A DNA stretch of 64,000 nucleotides from Psychrobacillus soli (GCF_006861775.1 NZ_VDGG01000005.1:60171-124170), one strand, 5' to 3'. Shown: positions 1 through 8,832, counted from the stretch's first letter. The notes: generated from the letters alone by a model not told the origin. Translations and numbers: made by a program.

Positions 1-1
1 T

Positions 2-604
2 ACAAATCGTATTGTGAACTGTGCAGGTGTTTGGGCAGCAAAGATTGGGCAAATGGTAGGAATTGATATACCTATACGTCCACGAAAAGGTATGGTTCTA
101 ATCTCGGAAAAAACAAAGCCAATTGTCAATCAAAAAGTGCATGAATTTGGTTACATGCTTTCCAAATTTGAAGACATTACCTATAAACGCGCAGTTAGTA
201 AACTAGTAGAAGATAATAATATTGCTTTTACGATTGAACCAACAGAAGCCGATAACTTTTTGTTAGGTGGTCATCGTGCATTTAAAGGGTATGATATTAG
301 CTCGGAAAATGATGTCATGCGTGGAATTGCTGAGCGAGCTATTCGTTTTCTACCAATCCTTAAAGATATCAATTGTATTCGTGCTTATGCGGGCATTCGT
401 CCGTGGGTGGCCGACCATCTGCCAATCGTCTCTGAAGTCGAAGAGGTGCCGGGCTTTTTTATAGCAAGTGGTCATGAAGGTGATGGCATTAGTATGGCAC
501 CTATTACCGGAAGAATGGTTACGCAGCTAATTACCGGACAAGAAACAGACTTTAACATAGACAGGTTAAACTTTTCACGTTACAAACTATTGGAAAAGGT
601 TTGA
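2..604 (+). CDS. FAD-dependent oxidoreductase, DAO family, C-terminal part
   Basis: The window opens inside this gene: the frame is open back to base 2 and no start is visible, so only about 200 C-terminal residues are present. It begins with NCAGVWA, typical of the FAD-binding half of the D-amino-acid-oxidase fold, and ends with GHEGDGISMAPITGR, a second conserved FAD-contact segment. Family members include the beta subunits of sarcosine oxidase and heteromeric D-hydroxyproline dehydrogenase, which oxidise a substrate C-N bond. Separate BFD-like, [2Fe-2S] and FAD/NAD-type subunit genes follow between 2.4 and 4.2 kb on the same strand, so a multi-subunit amine or imino-acid dehydrogenase is inferred. 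The substrate cannot be read from sequence. Confidence 0.85.
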   Translation, partial: TNRIVNCAGVWAAKIGQMVGIDIPIRPRKGMVLISEKTKPIVNQKVHEFGYMLSKFEDITYKRAVSKLVEDNNIAFTIEPTEADNFLLGGHRAFKGYDISSENDVMRGIAERAIRFLPILKDINCIRAYAGIRPWVADHLPIVSEVEEVPGFFIASGHEGDGISMAPITGRMVTQLITGQETDFNIDRLNFSRYKLLEKV

Positions 605-640
605 AACTATTAATAGATAAAAAAATTGGAGGAATTAATT

Positions 641-1540
641 ATGTATAAACCATTTGGAATGATCCCAGCAATGCCAACCCCTTTTGACCAACAAGGAAAG
701 GTAGATTTTGAGGCGTTTAACGAATTGATCGAGCACCTAATTGATGGCGGAGTCCACTGTCTTCTTGCAGGTGGTAGTACAGGTGAATATTCACTGATGT
801 CACTTGAGGAGCGTAAATCTGTTTTAAAAGCAGCAGTCGATGCTTCGAATGGTCGTGTTCCGATTATGGCTGGAACGAGTGCCCATAGAACGGAAGAAAC
901 GCTTGAACTAACGAAATATGCAGCAGAAATTGGCGCAGATTGCGCGCTTGTCATTACGCCTTATTATATGAAGACGAGTGAAGCAGGCATCATCGACTAC
1001 TACAAAACAATTGCAGAGCAATCCGGCATCGGGATTGTCATCTACCATTATCCATCTGCAACAGGGGTGGAGCTTTCTCCAGAGTTGATCGCTGAGTTAA
1101 GCAAAATTGAAGGGATTGTAGGTGTCAAAAATACAACAGACCAAGAACATACATGTAAAGTGATCGGTCTAACAAAAGATCAGAAAGATTTCTCTGTACT
1201 GACAGGATACGAACATCTAATTTTACCGACATTAGCTGTTGGAGGTCATGGTGCAACAGGCATCATTCCGAATCTTATTCCAAAAGAAATCGTTGCGCTT
1301 TATGACTTATTCACAAAAGAACGAGATATTGAAGGAGCGATTGCACTCAACCAAAAGCTTCTCCCACTCTATGACTATGTGGAAGCAGAGCCTAGCCCAG
1401 GTCCTGTAAAAGCTGGTCTTGACATGATTGGGCTGAGAGGTGGAACGGTTCGTTCACCACTCGTACCTGCCTCTGAAGAATTAAAACAAAAAATGCAAAT
1501 TACACTTTCTGAACTTGGCTATGAAGTGAGCCCAGTCTAA
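641..1540 (+). CDS. DapA-family (DHDPS/NAL superfamily) lyase or deaminase
   Basis: A 299-residue TIM-barrel protein of the dihydrodipicolinate synthase/N-acetylneuraminate lyase superfamily. The start is the ATG at 641, preceded by GGAGG at 628-632; an upstream in-frame TTG would overlap that site. Visible landmarks are GGSTGEY near the N-terminus, Tyr135 in YHYPSATG and the Schiff-base Lys163 in GVKNTTD. Members use a pyruvate-like Schiff base for aldol cleavage, condensation or, in hydroxyproline catabolism, deamination of pyrroline-4-hydroxy-2-carboxylate. It lies 36 bp behind a DAO-family dehydrogenase subunit, so the deaminase role fits the context better than lysine synthesis. This assignment is inference; the fold is certain. 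Confidence 0.9.
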   Translation: MYKPFGMIPAMPTPFDQQGKVDFEAFNELIEHLIDGGVHCLLAGGSTGEYSLMSLEERKSVLKAAVDASNGRVPIMAGTSAHRTEETLELTKYAAEIGADCALVITPYYMKTSEAGIIDYYKTIAEQSGIGIVIYHYPSATGVELSPELIAELSKIEGIVGVKNTTDQEHTCKVIGLTKDQKDFSVLTGYEHLILPTLAVGGHGATGIIPNLIPKEIVALYDLFTKERDIEGAIALNQKLLPLYDYVEAEPSPGPVKAGLDMIGLRGGTVRSPLVPASEELKQKMQITLSELGYEVSPV

Positions 1541-1611
1541 TAGTTTTGGAGAATAGCTAAAAAGCTATTCTCTCTCCTTTTATTCATAAATCTAAAGGTG
1601 GGATTGACAGC

Positions 1612-2400
1612 ATGGCTATGCAAACTGTAAACAAAAGAGAATATGGTTTTATTGAAAAAGGAAGACAGTCGAAAGTGCATATGAAGAAAGGACAGTATAT
1701 CTCAGGTTTTTCTGTTGGTATTTTGTATTTAGATGATTGTTGGTATCCCATTTTACCAGGTAATGTCGCCAATCTCGCAACCTATGACTTTCCTGTTGTA
1801 TTAAAAGTTGTACCAAATTGCACTCAAGAAAGAATTCACGTAGGAGATCCAATGCTTGTCGAAGATGTCATTCGTTCAGCCAAGCAATTTGAGGCTGAAG
1901 GAGCTCGGGTTATATGTGGAGCTTGTGGTTTTTTCGGCAATTTTCAAGAACAAGTAGCAAATGCCGTTGATATACCTGTGTTTCTATCAAGTGTCGTGCA
2001 ATTGCCATGGATTAAAACGGGACTAAAATCGACTCAACGTATTGGTATGTTAACAGCAGATAGTCATGGTATTACACCATCTTTATATAAAAGTTGTGGC
2101 ATAGACAATCCAGATTATGTCGTTGTGAAGGATTTAGGTAGATTACCAGAGTTCTCCGCAATCATTGAAAGTAGAGGTAGTTTTGATAATGATGTGGTGC
2201 GTGAAGAAGTTGTAAGTGCGGCTTTGGAGCTTGTTCGTGATAACCCGGATATCGGGGCAATCCTATTGGAGTGCAGCGATCTCCCGCCATACGCAGCAGA
2301 TATTCAACGGGCAGTCGGACTACCGGTTTATGATTTTATAACGATGATTCGCTGGGCCCATATGGCGACTGCACAAAGACCATATGACGGGTTCATCTAG
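1612..2400 (+). CDS. Asp/Glu/hydantoin racemase-like protein
   Basis: A 262-residue protein resembling the aspartate/glutamate racemase superfamily. Two cysteine segments sit at the expected places: CGACGFFGN in the first half and LECSDLPPYA in the second, giving the paired Cys of a cofactor-independent racemase or isomerase. The start at 1612 is an ATG behind AAAGGTGGG. A hairpin-like AT stretch (1549-1582) separates it from the DapA-family gene, but both read in the same direction. In this cluster it could invert or epimerise the imino-acid substrate that the flavin dehydrogenase oxidises, replacing the usual proline-racemase-type epimerase, which is not seen in the window. Substrate is unknown. 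Confidence 0.75.
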   Translation: MAMQTVNKREYGFIEKGRQSKVHMKKGQYISGFSVGILYLDDCWYPILPGNVANLATYDFPVVLKVVPNCTQERIHVGDPMLVEDVIRSAKQFEAEGARVICGACGFFGNFQEQVANAVDIPVFLSSVVQLPWIKTGLKSTQRIGMLTADSHGITPSLYKSCGIDNPDYVVVKDLGRLPEFSAIIESRGSFDNDVVREEVVSAALELVRDNPDIGAILLECSDLPPYAADIQRAVGLPVYDFITMIRWAHMATAQRPYDGFI

Positions 2401-2412
2401 GGGGTTCTCAAA

Positions 2413-2700
2413 ATGAGCGATGAGAAGACGATAATATGCAGATGTGAAGAAGTATCATTAAAGACAATCAATGACACTGTTTATCAATATAGTTGCTCCT
2501 CCCGTGAGGTAAAACTTCGAACGCGAGCAGGAATGGGGTATTGCGGAGGAAGAACTTGTCGACATGTCATCGATACAATTGTGGCTGATTTAAACCAAAA
2601 GGTGATTACGGATGATATTCAGCTGAGTTACCGCCCTCCAGTTCGTCCTATAACCTTTGGAGCGTTAGGAGGGGTATACCATGAGAATGAGAGTTGTTAA
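2413..2700 (+). CDS. BFD-like [2Fe-2S]-binding protein
   Basis: A 95-residue stand-alone BFD-type [2Fe-2S] domain. The ligand pattern is ICRCEE at the N-terminus followed by GYCGGRTCR about 35 residues later, giving four cysteines in the C-x-C...C-x4-C arrangement of the family. In heteromeric D-hydroxyproline and related amine dehydrogenases this domain is often fused to the large FAD subunit; here it is a separate gene. It starts 13 bp after the racemase-like gene and its last 20 bases overlap the next ferredoxin-like gene, so translation of the two is likely coupled. Likely role: passing electrons between the two flavoprotein subunits. Confidence 0.85.
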   Translation: MSDEKTIICRCEEVSLKTINDTVYQYSCSSREVKLRTRAGMGYCGGRTCRHVIDTIVADLNQKVITDDIQLSYRPPVRPITFGALGGVYHENESC

Positions 2701-3007
2701 TCATCCGGTTCTTGGAAACCTTCCAGAGCGAAATCGGGTTACAATCTACTTCAACAACCAACCTTTTCAAGCGTATGAAGGGGACACCATTGCATCCGCA
2801 ATGATGGCTGAAGGCATAAAAACATTACGGAATCACGAAGAGAGTGGAAATGGCCGAGGGATCTACTGCAATATTGGTCACTGCTTTGAATGTAGAGTTC
2901 AAGTAGGCGAACGAAAAGTTGTTAGAGCCTGCTTAACACCCGTTTCAGAAGGTATGGACATTTATTCGCTTTCTGTTTTTAAGAAGGGGAGTGAATCACA
3001 TTGTTGA
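2681..3007 (+). CDS. [2Fe-2S] ferredoxin-like small subunit
   Basis: A 108-residue protein resembling the N-terminal 2Fe-2S_4 domain of sarcosine oxidase alpha and the gamma subunit of D-hydroxyproline dehydrogenase. The cluster ligands are visible as GIYCNIGHCFECRVQVG plus a later ACLTP cysteine. The ATG at 2681 follows TAGGAGGGG and lies inside the end of the BFD-like gene; the 3' end overlaps the next gene by 7 bases. The three overlapping genes (BFD-like, this one and the FAD subunit) form a tightly coupled block, consistent with a stoichiometric complex. Confidence 0.85.
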   Translation: MRMRVVNHPVLGNLPERNRVTIYFNNQPFQAYEGDTIASAMMAEGIKTLRNHEESGNGRGIYCNIGHCFECRVQVGERKVVRACLTPVSEGMDIYSLSVFKKGSESHC

Positions 3008-4233
3008 ACTTACTAATTATTGGGGCGGGACCAGCGGGTTTGAAAGCGGCGATTGCAGCGGCTGAGCAAGGTCTTAACGTCAAAGTGATTGATGAGTTTC
3101 CGAAAGTAGGTGGTCGTCTACTCGGTCAACTTCATCAAGAGCCAAACGGCGAATGGTGGAACGGAATGGAAATGGGCGAGAAACTTCATCAAAAAGCAAT
3201 AAGAGCCGGAGTTGATATACAGTGTGAAGTTTCCGTCGTCGACATTAGCCAATCAGTTTCAGGTTGGACGGTTTATACTTCTCAAGGAATGATAGAAGCA
3301 AGAAAACTGCTGTTAGCGACAGGAGCAACAGAAACACCTATTCCAATACCTGGATGGACACTACCGGGAGTAATGTCTATTGGGGCAGCACAAGTGATGG
3401 GAAATGTCCATCGAGTGAAGCCGGGAAATACATGTGTCATAATCGGAGCAAACGTATTGTCTATGGCGATTGCAAATGAATTGAGATTATGTGGAATAAA
3501 GGTGAAAGAAATTGTTCTGCCAGCAGTGGGTCCAATATCAAAAGACGCAGGTATACCGGAAAAAGTACTAGCATCGTTAATGAAGTTAACGCACTTAGCA
3601 CCAACCGTTATTTTGCGTCAGGCCGGTAAGCTTGGAAAGTTCATAAACCCAAGTTTCGCCATCAAGTACTTTCCTAGAAGGGGGATCAAGCTGTTTGGAA
3701 TTCCTATTCGGCTGAAGACAGCAGCTGTCGAAATAATGGGTGAAGACCATGTAACAGGTGTGCAGACGGTTACTATTTCATCGGACGGAAAAGTGATTCC
3801 AGGAAGTGAAAAAGTAACGGAAGCTGATTTTGTCTGTATAGCTGGAGGGTTAGCGCCGATGTCAGAGCTTGCGTCGATTGTAGGATGTTCCTTCAAATAC
3901 GTACAGGAACTTGGTGGTCATGTGCCTGTACATAATGAACGAATGCAAACAAACGTGCCGAATCTCTTTGTTGCAGGAAATATAACGGGAGTAGAAAGTG
4001 CAAAAGTTGCAATGGCTCAAGGGAAAGTAGCGGGTCTAGCAATCGCTTCCGAATGGAAGGGCAAGCGTCAAGAAATAGAATTAGCACTAACGACAGCGAT
4101 GGAGGAAGTCCGAAAAACTAGGGCTGAGGCGCTCATCCAGTTTCAACCAGGCATTTCGGAAGCGCGTGACACTGTATACCATCAATTTACACTAGACGAA
4201 CTGAGAATGAAGCAAGAAGTCTCTGTTTCATAA
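3001..4233 (+). CDS. FAD/NAD(P)-binding oxidoreductase, large subunit of amine dehydrogenase
   Basis: A 410-residue pyridine-nucleotide-disulphide-type flavoprotein. A Rossmann FAD motif opens the protein (LIIGAGPAGLKAA), the GATETPIPIPGW segment matches the ATG motif of the family, and a second dinucleotide site (CVIIGANVLSMAIANEL) follows near residue 150. The terminal FAD segment is NLFVAGNITGVESAKVA. It uses a TTG start at 3001 or 3004 behind GGGGAGTG and overlaps the small [2Fe-2S] gene by 7 bases. Known relatives are the alpha subunits of sarcosine oxidase, octopine/nopaline oxidase and D-hydroxyproline dehydrogenase, but without the C-terminal BFD domain, which is supplied by the gene at 2413. 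Confidence 0.85.
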   Translation: MLNLLIIGAGPAGLKAAIAAAEQGLNVKVIDEFPKVGGRLLGQLHQEPNGEWWNGMEMGEKLHQKAIRAGVDIQCEVSVVDISQSVSGWTVYTSQGMIEARKLLLATGATETPIPIPGWTLPGVMSIGAAQVMGNVHRVKPGNTCVIIGANVLSMAIANELRLCGIKVKEIVLPAVGPISKDAGIPEKVLASLMKLTHLAPTVILRQAGKLGKFINPSFAIKYFPRRGIKLFGIPIRLKTAAVEIMGEDHVTGVQTVTISSDGKVIPGSEKVTEADFVCIAGGLAPMSELASIVGCSFKYVQELGGHVPVHNERMQTNVPNLFVAGNITGVESAKVAMAQGKVAGLAIASEWKGKRQEIELALTTAMEEVRKTRAEALIQFQPGISEARDTVYHQFTLDELRMKQEVSVS

Positions 4234-4257
4234 GAAAATGGGATTGGAGGAGCAGAT

Positions 4258-4857
4258 TTGAAATTATTAGTAGTAGGTGCCAATGGGACACTTGGGACTG
4301 CAGTAGTACACGAAATGAAGGATACAGCAGAAATTATTCAAGCAAGTAGAAAAAATTCTCCTATTAAAGTAGATATCACATCAACCGACAGCATTCGAAG
4401 CATGTTCGAGGAGGTTGGGAAAATAGATGCACTCGTTTGCACGGCGGGTGCGGCACATTTTGGGGCTATTGAAGAACTAACCCCAGAACTAAATAGCATT
4501 GCTGTTAATAGTAAACTTCTTGGTCAAGTGCACTTAGTACTACTCGGTTTACCGTACATCCTGGATAAAGGTAGCATTACGTTAACTACGGGAATATTAA
4601 TGGATGACCCTATTCTAAAAGGAACTTCGTCTTCCATGGCAAACGGCGGTGTTCGAGCTTTCGTTAAATCAGCAGCTATTGAATTTCCAAGAGGAATTCG
4701 CATTAACAGTGTAAGTCCAAATATGTTGGAAGAATCGAAGGAAAAGTATGGTTCGTCTTTTGAAGGCTACGAGCCCGTTCCGGCAAAGCGAGCTGCCCTT
4801 GCTTTTAGAAAGAGCATTTTAGGAGCTCAAACAGGACAAAGTTATACCGTTTATTGA
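4258..4857 (+). CDS. SDR-family short-chain dehydrogenase lacking the YxxxK motif
   Basis: A 199-residue Rossmann-fold SDR protein with a TTG start at 4258 behind GGAGGAG. The nucleotide-binding loop is VVGANGTLG, followed by DVTS-like (KVDITS) and a CTAGAAHF segment equivalent to NNAG. The usual Tyr-x-x-x-Lys catalytic pair is absent: the aligned segment reads SSSMANGGVRAF. A recognised SDR subfamily of about 200 residues shares this feature, so the protein may be functional with another catalytic arrangement. It follows the dehydrogenase subunits by 24 bp in the same direction and is probably in the same operon. Substrate unknown. Confidence 0.75.
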   Translation: MKLLVVGANGTLGTAVVHEMKDTAEIIQASRKNSPIKVDITSTDSIRSMFEEVGKIDALVCTAGAAHFGAIEELTPELNSIAVNSKLLGQVHLVLLGLPYILDKGSITLTTGILMDDPILKGTSSSMANGGVRAFVKSAAIEFPRGIRINSVSPNMLEESKEKYGSSFEGYEPVPAKRAALAFRKSILGAQTGQSYTVY

Positions 4858-4900
4858 AAACTGGCTCATATTAATGAGCTTTACCATAAAGGAGGAACTC

Positions 4901-5593
4901 ATGATAGAAAAGACAGTTGTTATTACGGGGGCAGGAAGTGGTCTAGGCGCATCTTTAGCGAGGAAGTATTCAGCATCTGGGAATCATGTATGTTTACTTG
5001 GCAGAAAGAAAGATAAACTTGTCAGGATCGCTTCGAAACTGGAGGGCAATCATTCTATCTATGAAGTAGATGTGACTTCTACCACAAGTATTAAAAATGT
5101 TATGGCGAAAATACGAGAAGAACGTGGCTCAATTGACTGCTTAATAAACAATGCTGGTGTAGGGGTTTTTAAGCATTTAGAAGAACTACATGAAGAAGAA
5201 ATCAATCAAATGATTGATACGAACTTAAAAGGAACAATCTATTGCACACGGGAAGTATTACCTGGAATGAGGGAGCGAAATAAAGGGAGCATCGTAAATA
5301 TTGTTTCCGCTTCCGGAAAAGAAGCAAAAGCGACGGAAAGTGTCTATAGCGCAAGTAAATTTGGTGTGCGCGGCTTTTCAGATGCGATCGCATTGGAACT
5401 AAAAAATTCCAATATACAGATTTTCTCCGTCTTTATGGGGAATATGAAAACGGATTTATGGGGAGATGATCATCCCGAAGCTCAACTGAATAATTATATG
5501 GATCCTGAAGATGTTGCTGAAATCATTATTGAAAATCTAAAGCCACGAAGACATCTATGTGTAACAGATATAACCATTTTGAATCACATTTAA
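4901..5593 (+). CDS. SDR-family NAD(P)-dependent oxidoreductase
   Basis: A 230-residue classical SDR. I place the start at ATG 4901, 5 bases after GGAGG (4891-4895); an in-frame ATG at 4874 lies upstream of that ribosome site and is unlikely. Motifs: TGAGSGLG for the cofactor, NNAGVG, a catalytic Ser in IVSAS and YSASK for the Tyr/Lys pair. It is the third oxidoreductase in a row after the flavin dehydrogenase subunits and is probably co-transcribed with them. The reaction is an NAD(P)-dependent alcohol/ketone interconversion; the substrate is not identifiable. Confidence 0.8.
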   Translation: MIEKTVVITGAGSGLGASLARKYSASGNHVCLLGRKKDKLVRIASKLEGNHSIYEVDVTSTTSIKNVMAKIREERGSIDCLINNAGVGVFKHLEELHEEEINQMIDTNLKGTIYCTREVLPGMRERNKGSIVNIVSASGKEAKATESVYSASKFGVRGFSDAIALELKNSNIQIFSVFMGNMKTDLWGDDHPEAQLNNYMDPEDVAEIIIENLKPRRHLCVTDITILNHI

Positions 5594-5657
5594 TGAAAAG
5601 CATAGAAAGTAACTCTGTTAAAGTATCTGATTATTCAAACTTAAAAGGGGGATGTTT

Positions 5658-7202
5658 ATGACTGATTTTTTCAATTGGCTCAGTGGGATGGTATGGAATG
5701 AATATTTTATTTACTGCTTTCTAGCGGTTGGTTTGTTTTTTACGATCGCGACTAAATTTGTTCAGGTGACTCATTTAAAAGATATGTTCAAGTTGATGTT
5801 TCAAAGGAAAAGTTCTAAAAGTGGGGTCTCTTCTTTTCAAGCAATCTCTATGTCTTTAGGGAGTCGTGTCGGGACAGGTAATATTGCAGGGGTAGCCACT
5901 GCGATTGCATTAGGTGGACCCGGTGCCATTTTTTGGATGTGGTTAATGGCATTTCTAGGCTCAGCCACCTCCTTTATTGAAATTACACTCGGTCAGGTTT
6001 ATAAAAGCAAACTAAATGGGGAATATCGTGGGGGGCCATCCTATTATATTGAGAAGGGCTTAGGGCTCAAGAAGTTTGCTTTTGCTTACGCAGTTTTAAC
6101 GATTGTTGCAAACGGTTTTTTGCTCATGAACATTCAGTCAAATACAGTTGCTGCATCCATGAAAGGTGCATTTGGCATTCCACCGATTATTACAGGCTTA
6201 GCAATGGTGATCCTCTTAGCTCTGATCATTTTAGGAGGAGTAAAGCGAATTGCAAAGGTTTCGGAATGGTTAGTACCAATCATGGCAATTGGGTATTTAG
6301 TAGTTTGTATAATTATACTAGGTGCTAACCTAACTGCTATTCCAGCAGTTTTTAAATTAATTATTTCTAGTGCCTTTGGTGCTGAAGCGACATTCGGTGG
6401 AATCGTCGGCTCTGCTATTGCGTGGGGCGTTCAGCGTGGATTTTTCTCAAATGCAGCTGGATCGGGTGGCGAGACATTCGAAGGATCTGCTGCCGAAGTA
6501 TCACATCCAGCTAAGCAAGGGCTCGTACAGGCTATGGCTGTTTATATCGATACATGGGTTATTTGTTCGGCGACAGCGTTTATAATCTTAATCACGGGCA
6601 TGTATAATGTAAAACCATCTGGTTCCGAAGCACTAGCAACCAATGTACCTGGAGTCGAAGCTGGATCGATGAATGTTCAGCTCGCAGTGGATTCTGTACT
6701 AACAGGATTTGGATATTCTTTTATAGCGATTGCTTTATTTTTCTTCTGCTTTACGACAATGATTGCCTATTACTACAAATCGGAAACGAGCTTGGCATTT
6801 ATTAATCGAAATAAGAAAAACGGTAGAGCGTGGTTAGGATATCTACTGAAGTTTGGTATTCTATTTTTTGCACTAACTGGTAGTATCGTTTCTGCAAGTA
6901 CAGCTTGGACACTTGGGGATATTGGTTTAGGAAGTATGGCTTATTTGAATATAATTGCTATACTACTTCTTACTAAACCAGCATTGAAAGTGCTGAAAGA
7001 TTATAGGGAACAGAAAAAAGCTGGGAAAGATCCCGTATTTGATCCAGTGAAACTTGGGATAAAGAACGCGGATTTCTGGGAAAATGAGTTTAAAACGGAT
7101 ACGTTGGATAATGGAATGGAACTTAAGAAAAGTAGAACTGACCAGTCTCCTAGCGGTAAATTACAGCCACTAGTGAAAGCAAGTCAACCAGAAAAAGTAT
7201 AA
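5658..7202 (+). CDS. Sodium:alanine (AGCS family) symporter
   Basis: A 514-residue polytopic membrane protein of the alanine-or-glycine:cation symporter family. Signature segments are GSRVGTGNIAGVATAIALGG, GGPSYYIEKGLG and WGVQRGFFSNAAGSG. The start is taken at ATG 5658, at normal distance from AAGGGGG (5644-5650); an ATG two codons earlier sits on top of the ribosome site. In the cluster it is the obvious importer for the amino or imino acid processed by the flavin dehydrogenase and racemase-like enzymes. A following SDR gene begins 12 bp after its stop. Na+-coupled transport is known for the family; the actual substrate here is inferred only from position. Confidence 0.92.
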   Translation: MTDFFNWLSGMVWNEYFIYCFLAVGLFFTIATKFVQVTHLKDMFKLMFQRKSSKSGVSSFQAISMSLGSRVGTGNIAGVATAIALGGPGAIFWMWLMAFLGSATSFIEITLGQVYKSKLNGEYRGGPSYYIEKGLGLKKFAFAYAVLTIVANGFLLMNIQSNTVAASMKGAFGIPPIITGLAMVILLALIILGGVKRIAKVSEWLVPIMAIGYLVVCIIILGANLTAIPAVFKLIISSAFGAEATFGGIVGSAIAWGVQRGFFSNAAGSGGETFEGSAAEVSHPAKQGLVQAMAVYIDTWVICSATAFIILITGMYNVKPSGSEALATNVPGVEAGSMNVQLAVDSVLTGFGYSFIAIALFFFCFTTMIAYYYKSETSLAFINRNKKNGRAWLGYLLKFGILFFALTGSIVSASTAWTLGDIGLGSMAYLNIIAILLLTKPALKVLKDYREQKKAGKDPVFDPVKLGIKNADFWENEFKTDTLDNGMELKKSRTDQSPSGKLQPLVKASQPEKV

Positions 7203-7214
7203 GAATGGAGCGGT

Positions 7215-7967
7215 ATGATGAGATTAAAAGATAAAGTCGCAATCGTAACAGGTGCAGGTTCAGGAAATGGGGCTGCCATTGCCAGGGGATTTCTTGCGGA
7301 AGGGGCAAAGGTTGTATTCGCGGACATTAATATCAACGCTGCATTGGAAGTGGCTAGCCAATCCGGTGCTGGCAAAGATGATTGGATGGCCGTAGAAGTA
7401 GATGTTGCAAACCCAGCTTCCGTTAAAGAATTAATCTACAAATCAATGAAAGCGTTTTCTAGGTTAGATATTATGGTAGCTAATGCTGGGATTACGATTA
7501 GAAAACCTTTTCTTGAATTGACAGAATCAGATTATGATAAAGTAATGGATGTGAACGCAAAAGGTGTTTTCTTTTGCAGTCAAGAAGCTGCTCGAATTAT
7601 GGATGAACAGGGTGGCGGTAGCATTATTCATATGTCTTCCACGACTTCTGTTTTGGCAGAAGCAAATGCAGTACAGTATGGTGCTTCGAAAGGGGCAGTC
7701 GCTGCTATGACACGACATATGGCGTTAGATCTAGGGCACCGCAATATTCGAGTGAATGCAATAGCTCCAGGAACCATTCAAACGAACTTAACCGGATCAC
7801 GTTTGCAAGACGAAGAAGTTGTCGCTAAGGAGGCAGATCTTACGATGTTAAAACGCATTGGGCAACCAAGCGATATTGTTGGGGCAACAATATTCTTAGC
7901 GTCTGATGAGTCTTCGTTCATAACTGGGACGCAGATTTTTGTAGATGGTGGCTATTCGGTTAAGTAA
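7215..7967 (+). CDS. SDR-family oxidoreductase (FabG-like)
   Basis: A 250-residue classical SDR with all hallmark motifs: TGAGSGNG, NAGITIRKP, Ser in HMSSTT and YGASK. The C-terminus GTQIFVDGGYSVK is the standard end of FabG-like dehydrogenases. The start could be ATG 7215 or the adjacent ATG 7218; both follow GGAG at 7207-7210. It is the last gene before a strong terminator at 7973-8027 and is separated from the symporter by 12 bp, so it belongs to the same transcription unit. Likely substrates are hydroxy-acid intermediates of the pathway, but this is inference. Confidence 0.85.
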   Translation: MMRLKDKVAIVTGAGSGNGAAIARGFLAEGAKVVFADININAALEVASQSGAGKDDWMAVEVDVANPASVKELIYKSMKAFSRLDIMVANAGITIRKPFLELTESDYDKVMDVNAKGVFFCSQEAARIMDEQGGGSIIHMSSTTSVLAEANAVQYGASKGAVAAMTRHMALDLGHRNIRVNAIAPGTIQTNLTGSRLQDEEVVAKEADLTMLKRIGQPSDIVGATIFLASDESSFITGTQIFVDGGYSVK

Positions 7968-7972
7968 ATGAG

Positions 7973-8027
7973 TAATAACAAAAGGAATTGAGTTGTCATT
8001 AGGACAACTCAATTCCTTTTGTTATTA
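7973..8027 (+). terminator. Long perfect-stem terminator
   Basis: A 25-bp perfect inverted repeat (7973-7997 with 8003-8027) around a 5-base loop ATTAG. The stem is rich in A and T at its base and ends about 5 bases after the SDR stop. It closes the 0.6-8 kb cluster and, being flanked by A/T on both sides, could work in either direction. Confidence 0.85.
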
Positions 8028-8229
8028 TAGTATTAAAATTTTAATATTTTTGAAGGTGTCTAAAACTGTGAAGTTCTTTACTTAGTGTATTATCTTTCTT
8101 GGTAAACAGTGCAGCTTTATAGGTTCGTAGTGAAAGGTAGTTCAAACGGGATAAGTGTAGTTTCCTCTACACCTAGGCAATCTGTATAAATTATTAGATG
8201 AAGCATTTACACTTTGTCTAGTTAAATAG

Positions 8230-8814
8230 ATTGGTTGTAATGATGCTGGGCTAGGAGTATGTTTAAATGCATTAATGACGCGTACTTGTGAGCCAAAAGT
8301 TCCGATCCATGTTGGATTACGGGCAATTTTAGATTCTTTTACGTTCGAGGAAGCATTATCTGCGGTTAGTCACAACCAGATGGCTTCGCCTGCGCATTTT
8401 TTAATCGCTTCCAGAGAGAAGAAAATAATAAGTGTAGAGGTTTCACCAATTTATACCGCACAAATTAAACCAGAAAATGGGGTGCTTATCCATACGAATC
8501 ATATTTGCGCACCAGCTATGCAAAAGGTAGTTGTTGATAAGCCTCATGATGATTCCTACCATCGCCTAAAAGCCATTGATAAACTTGTAGGTTCGCTAAG
8601 TAGTGATATAGAAGCTAGTGATATCTTTTCTTTATTAGCTGATCACGATAACTATCCTGATTCTATTTGCAGACATGAAAATCTAACCAAGTTATCACAT
8701 GAAAACATGGAAACTGTTTTTAGTATTGTGATGGATTTAACCAACAACAAGGTTTCTGTCATATTAGGAAATCCTTGTTTAAGGAAAGAGGTTTATTCAA
8801 CAATAACTTGTTGA
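8230..8814 (+). pseudogene. C45-family acyltransferase/peptidase, 5'-truncated
   Basis: The 3' part of a C45-family autoprocessing acyltransferase (isopenicillin-N acyltransferase type). The readable homology begins at 8230 with IGCNDAGLGVCLNAL, a conserved internal segment, immediately after an in-frame TAG at 8227-8229; an ATG at 8275 lies inside the domain and has no ribosome site. About 195 residues remain, including a well-kept tail (VSPIYTAQIKPENGVL, HTNH). Family members are roughly 330-370 residues and need an N-terminal catalytic Cys, which is missing. Bases 8028-8229 show no readable N-terminal half. I therefore call a decayed gene rather than a short functional protein. Confidence 0.75.
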
Positions 8815-8832
8815 ATTTGTATACAAGAAAAA

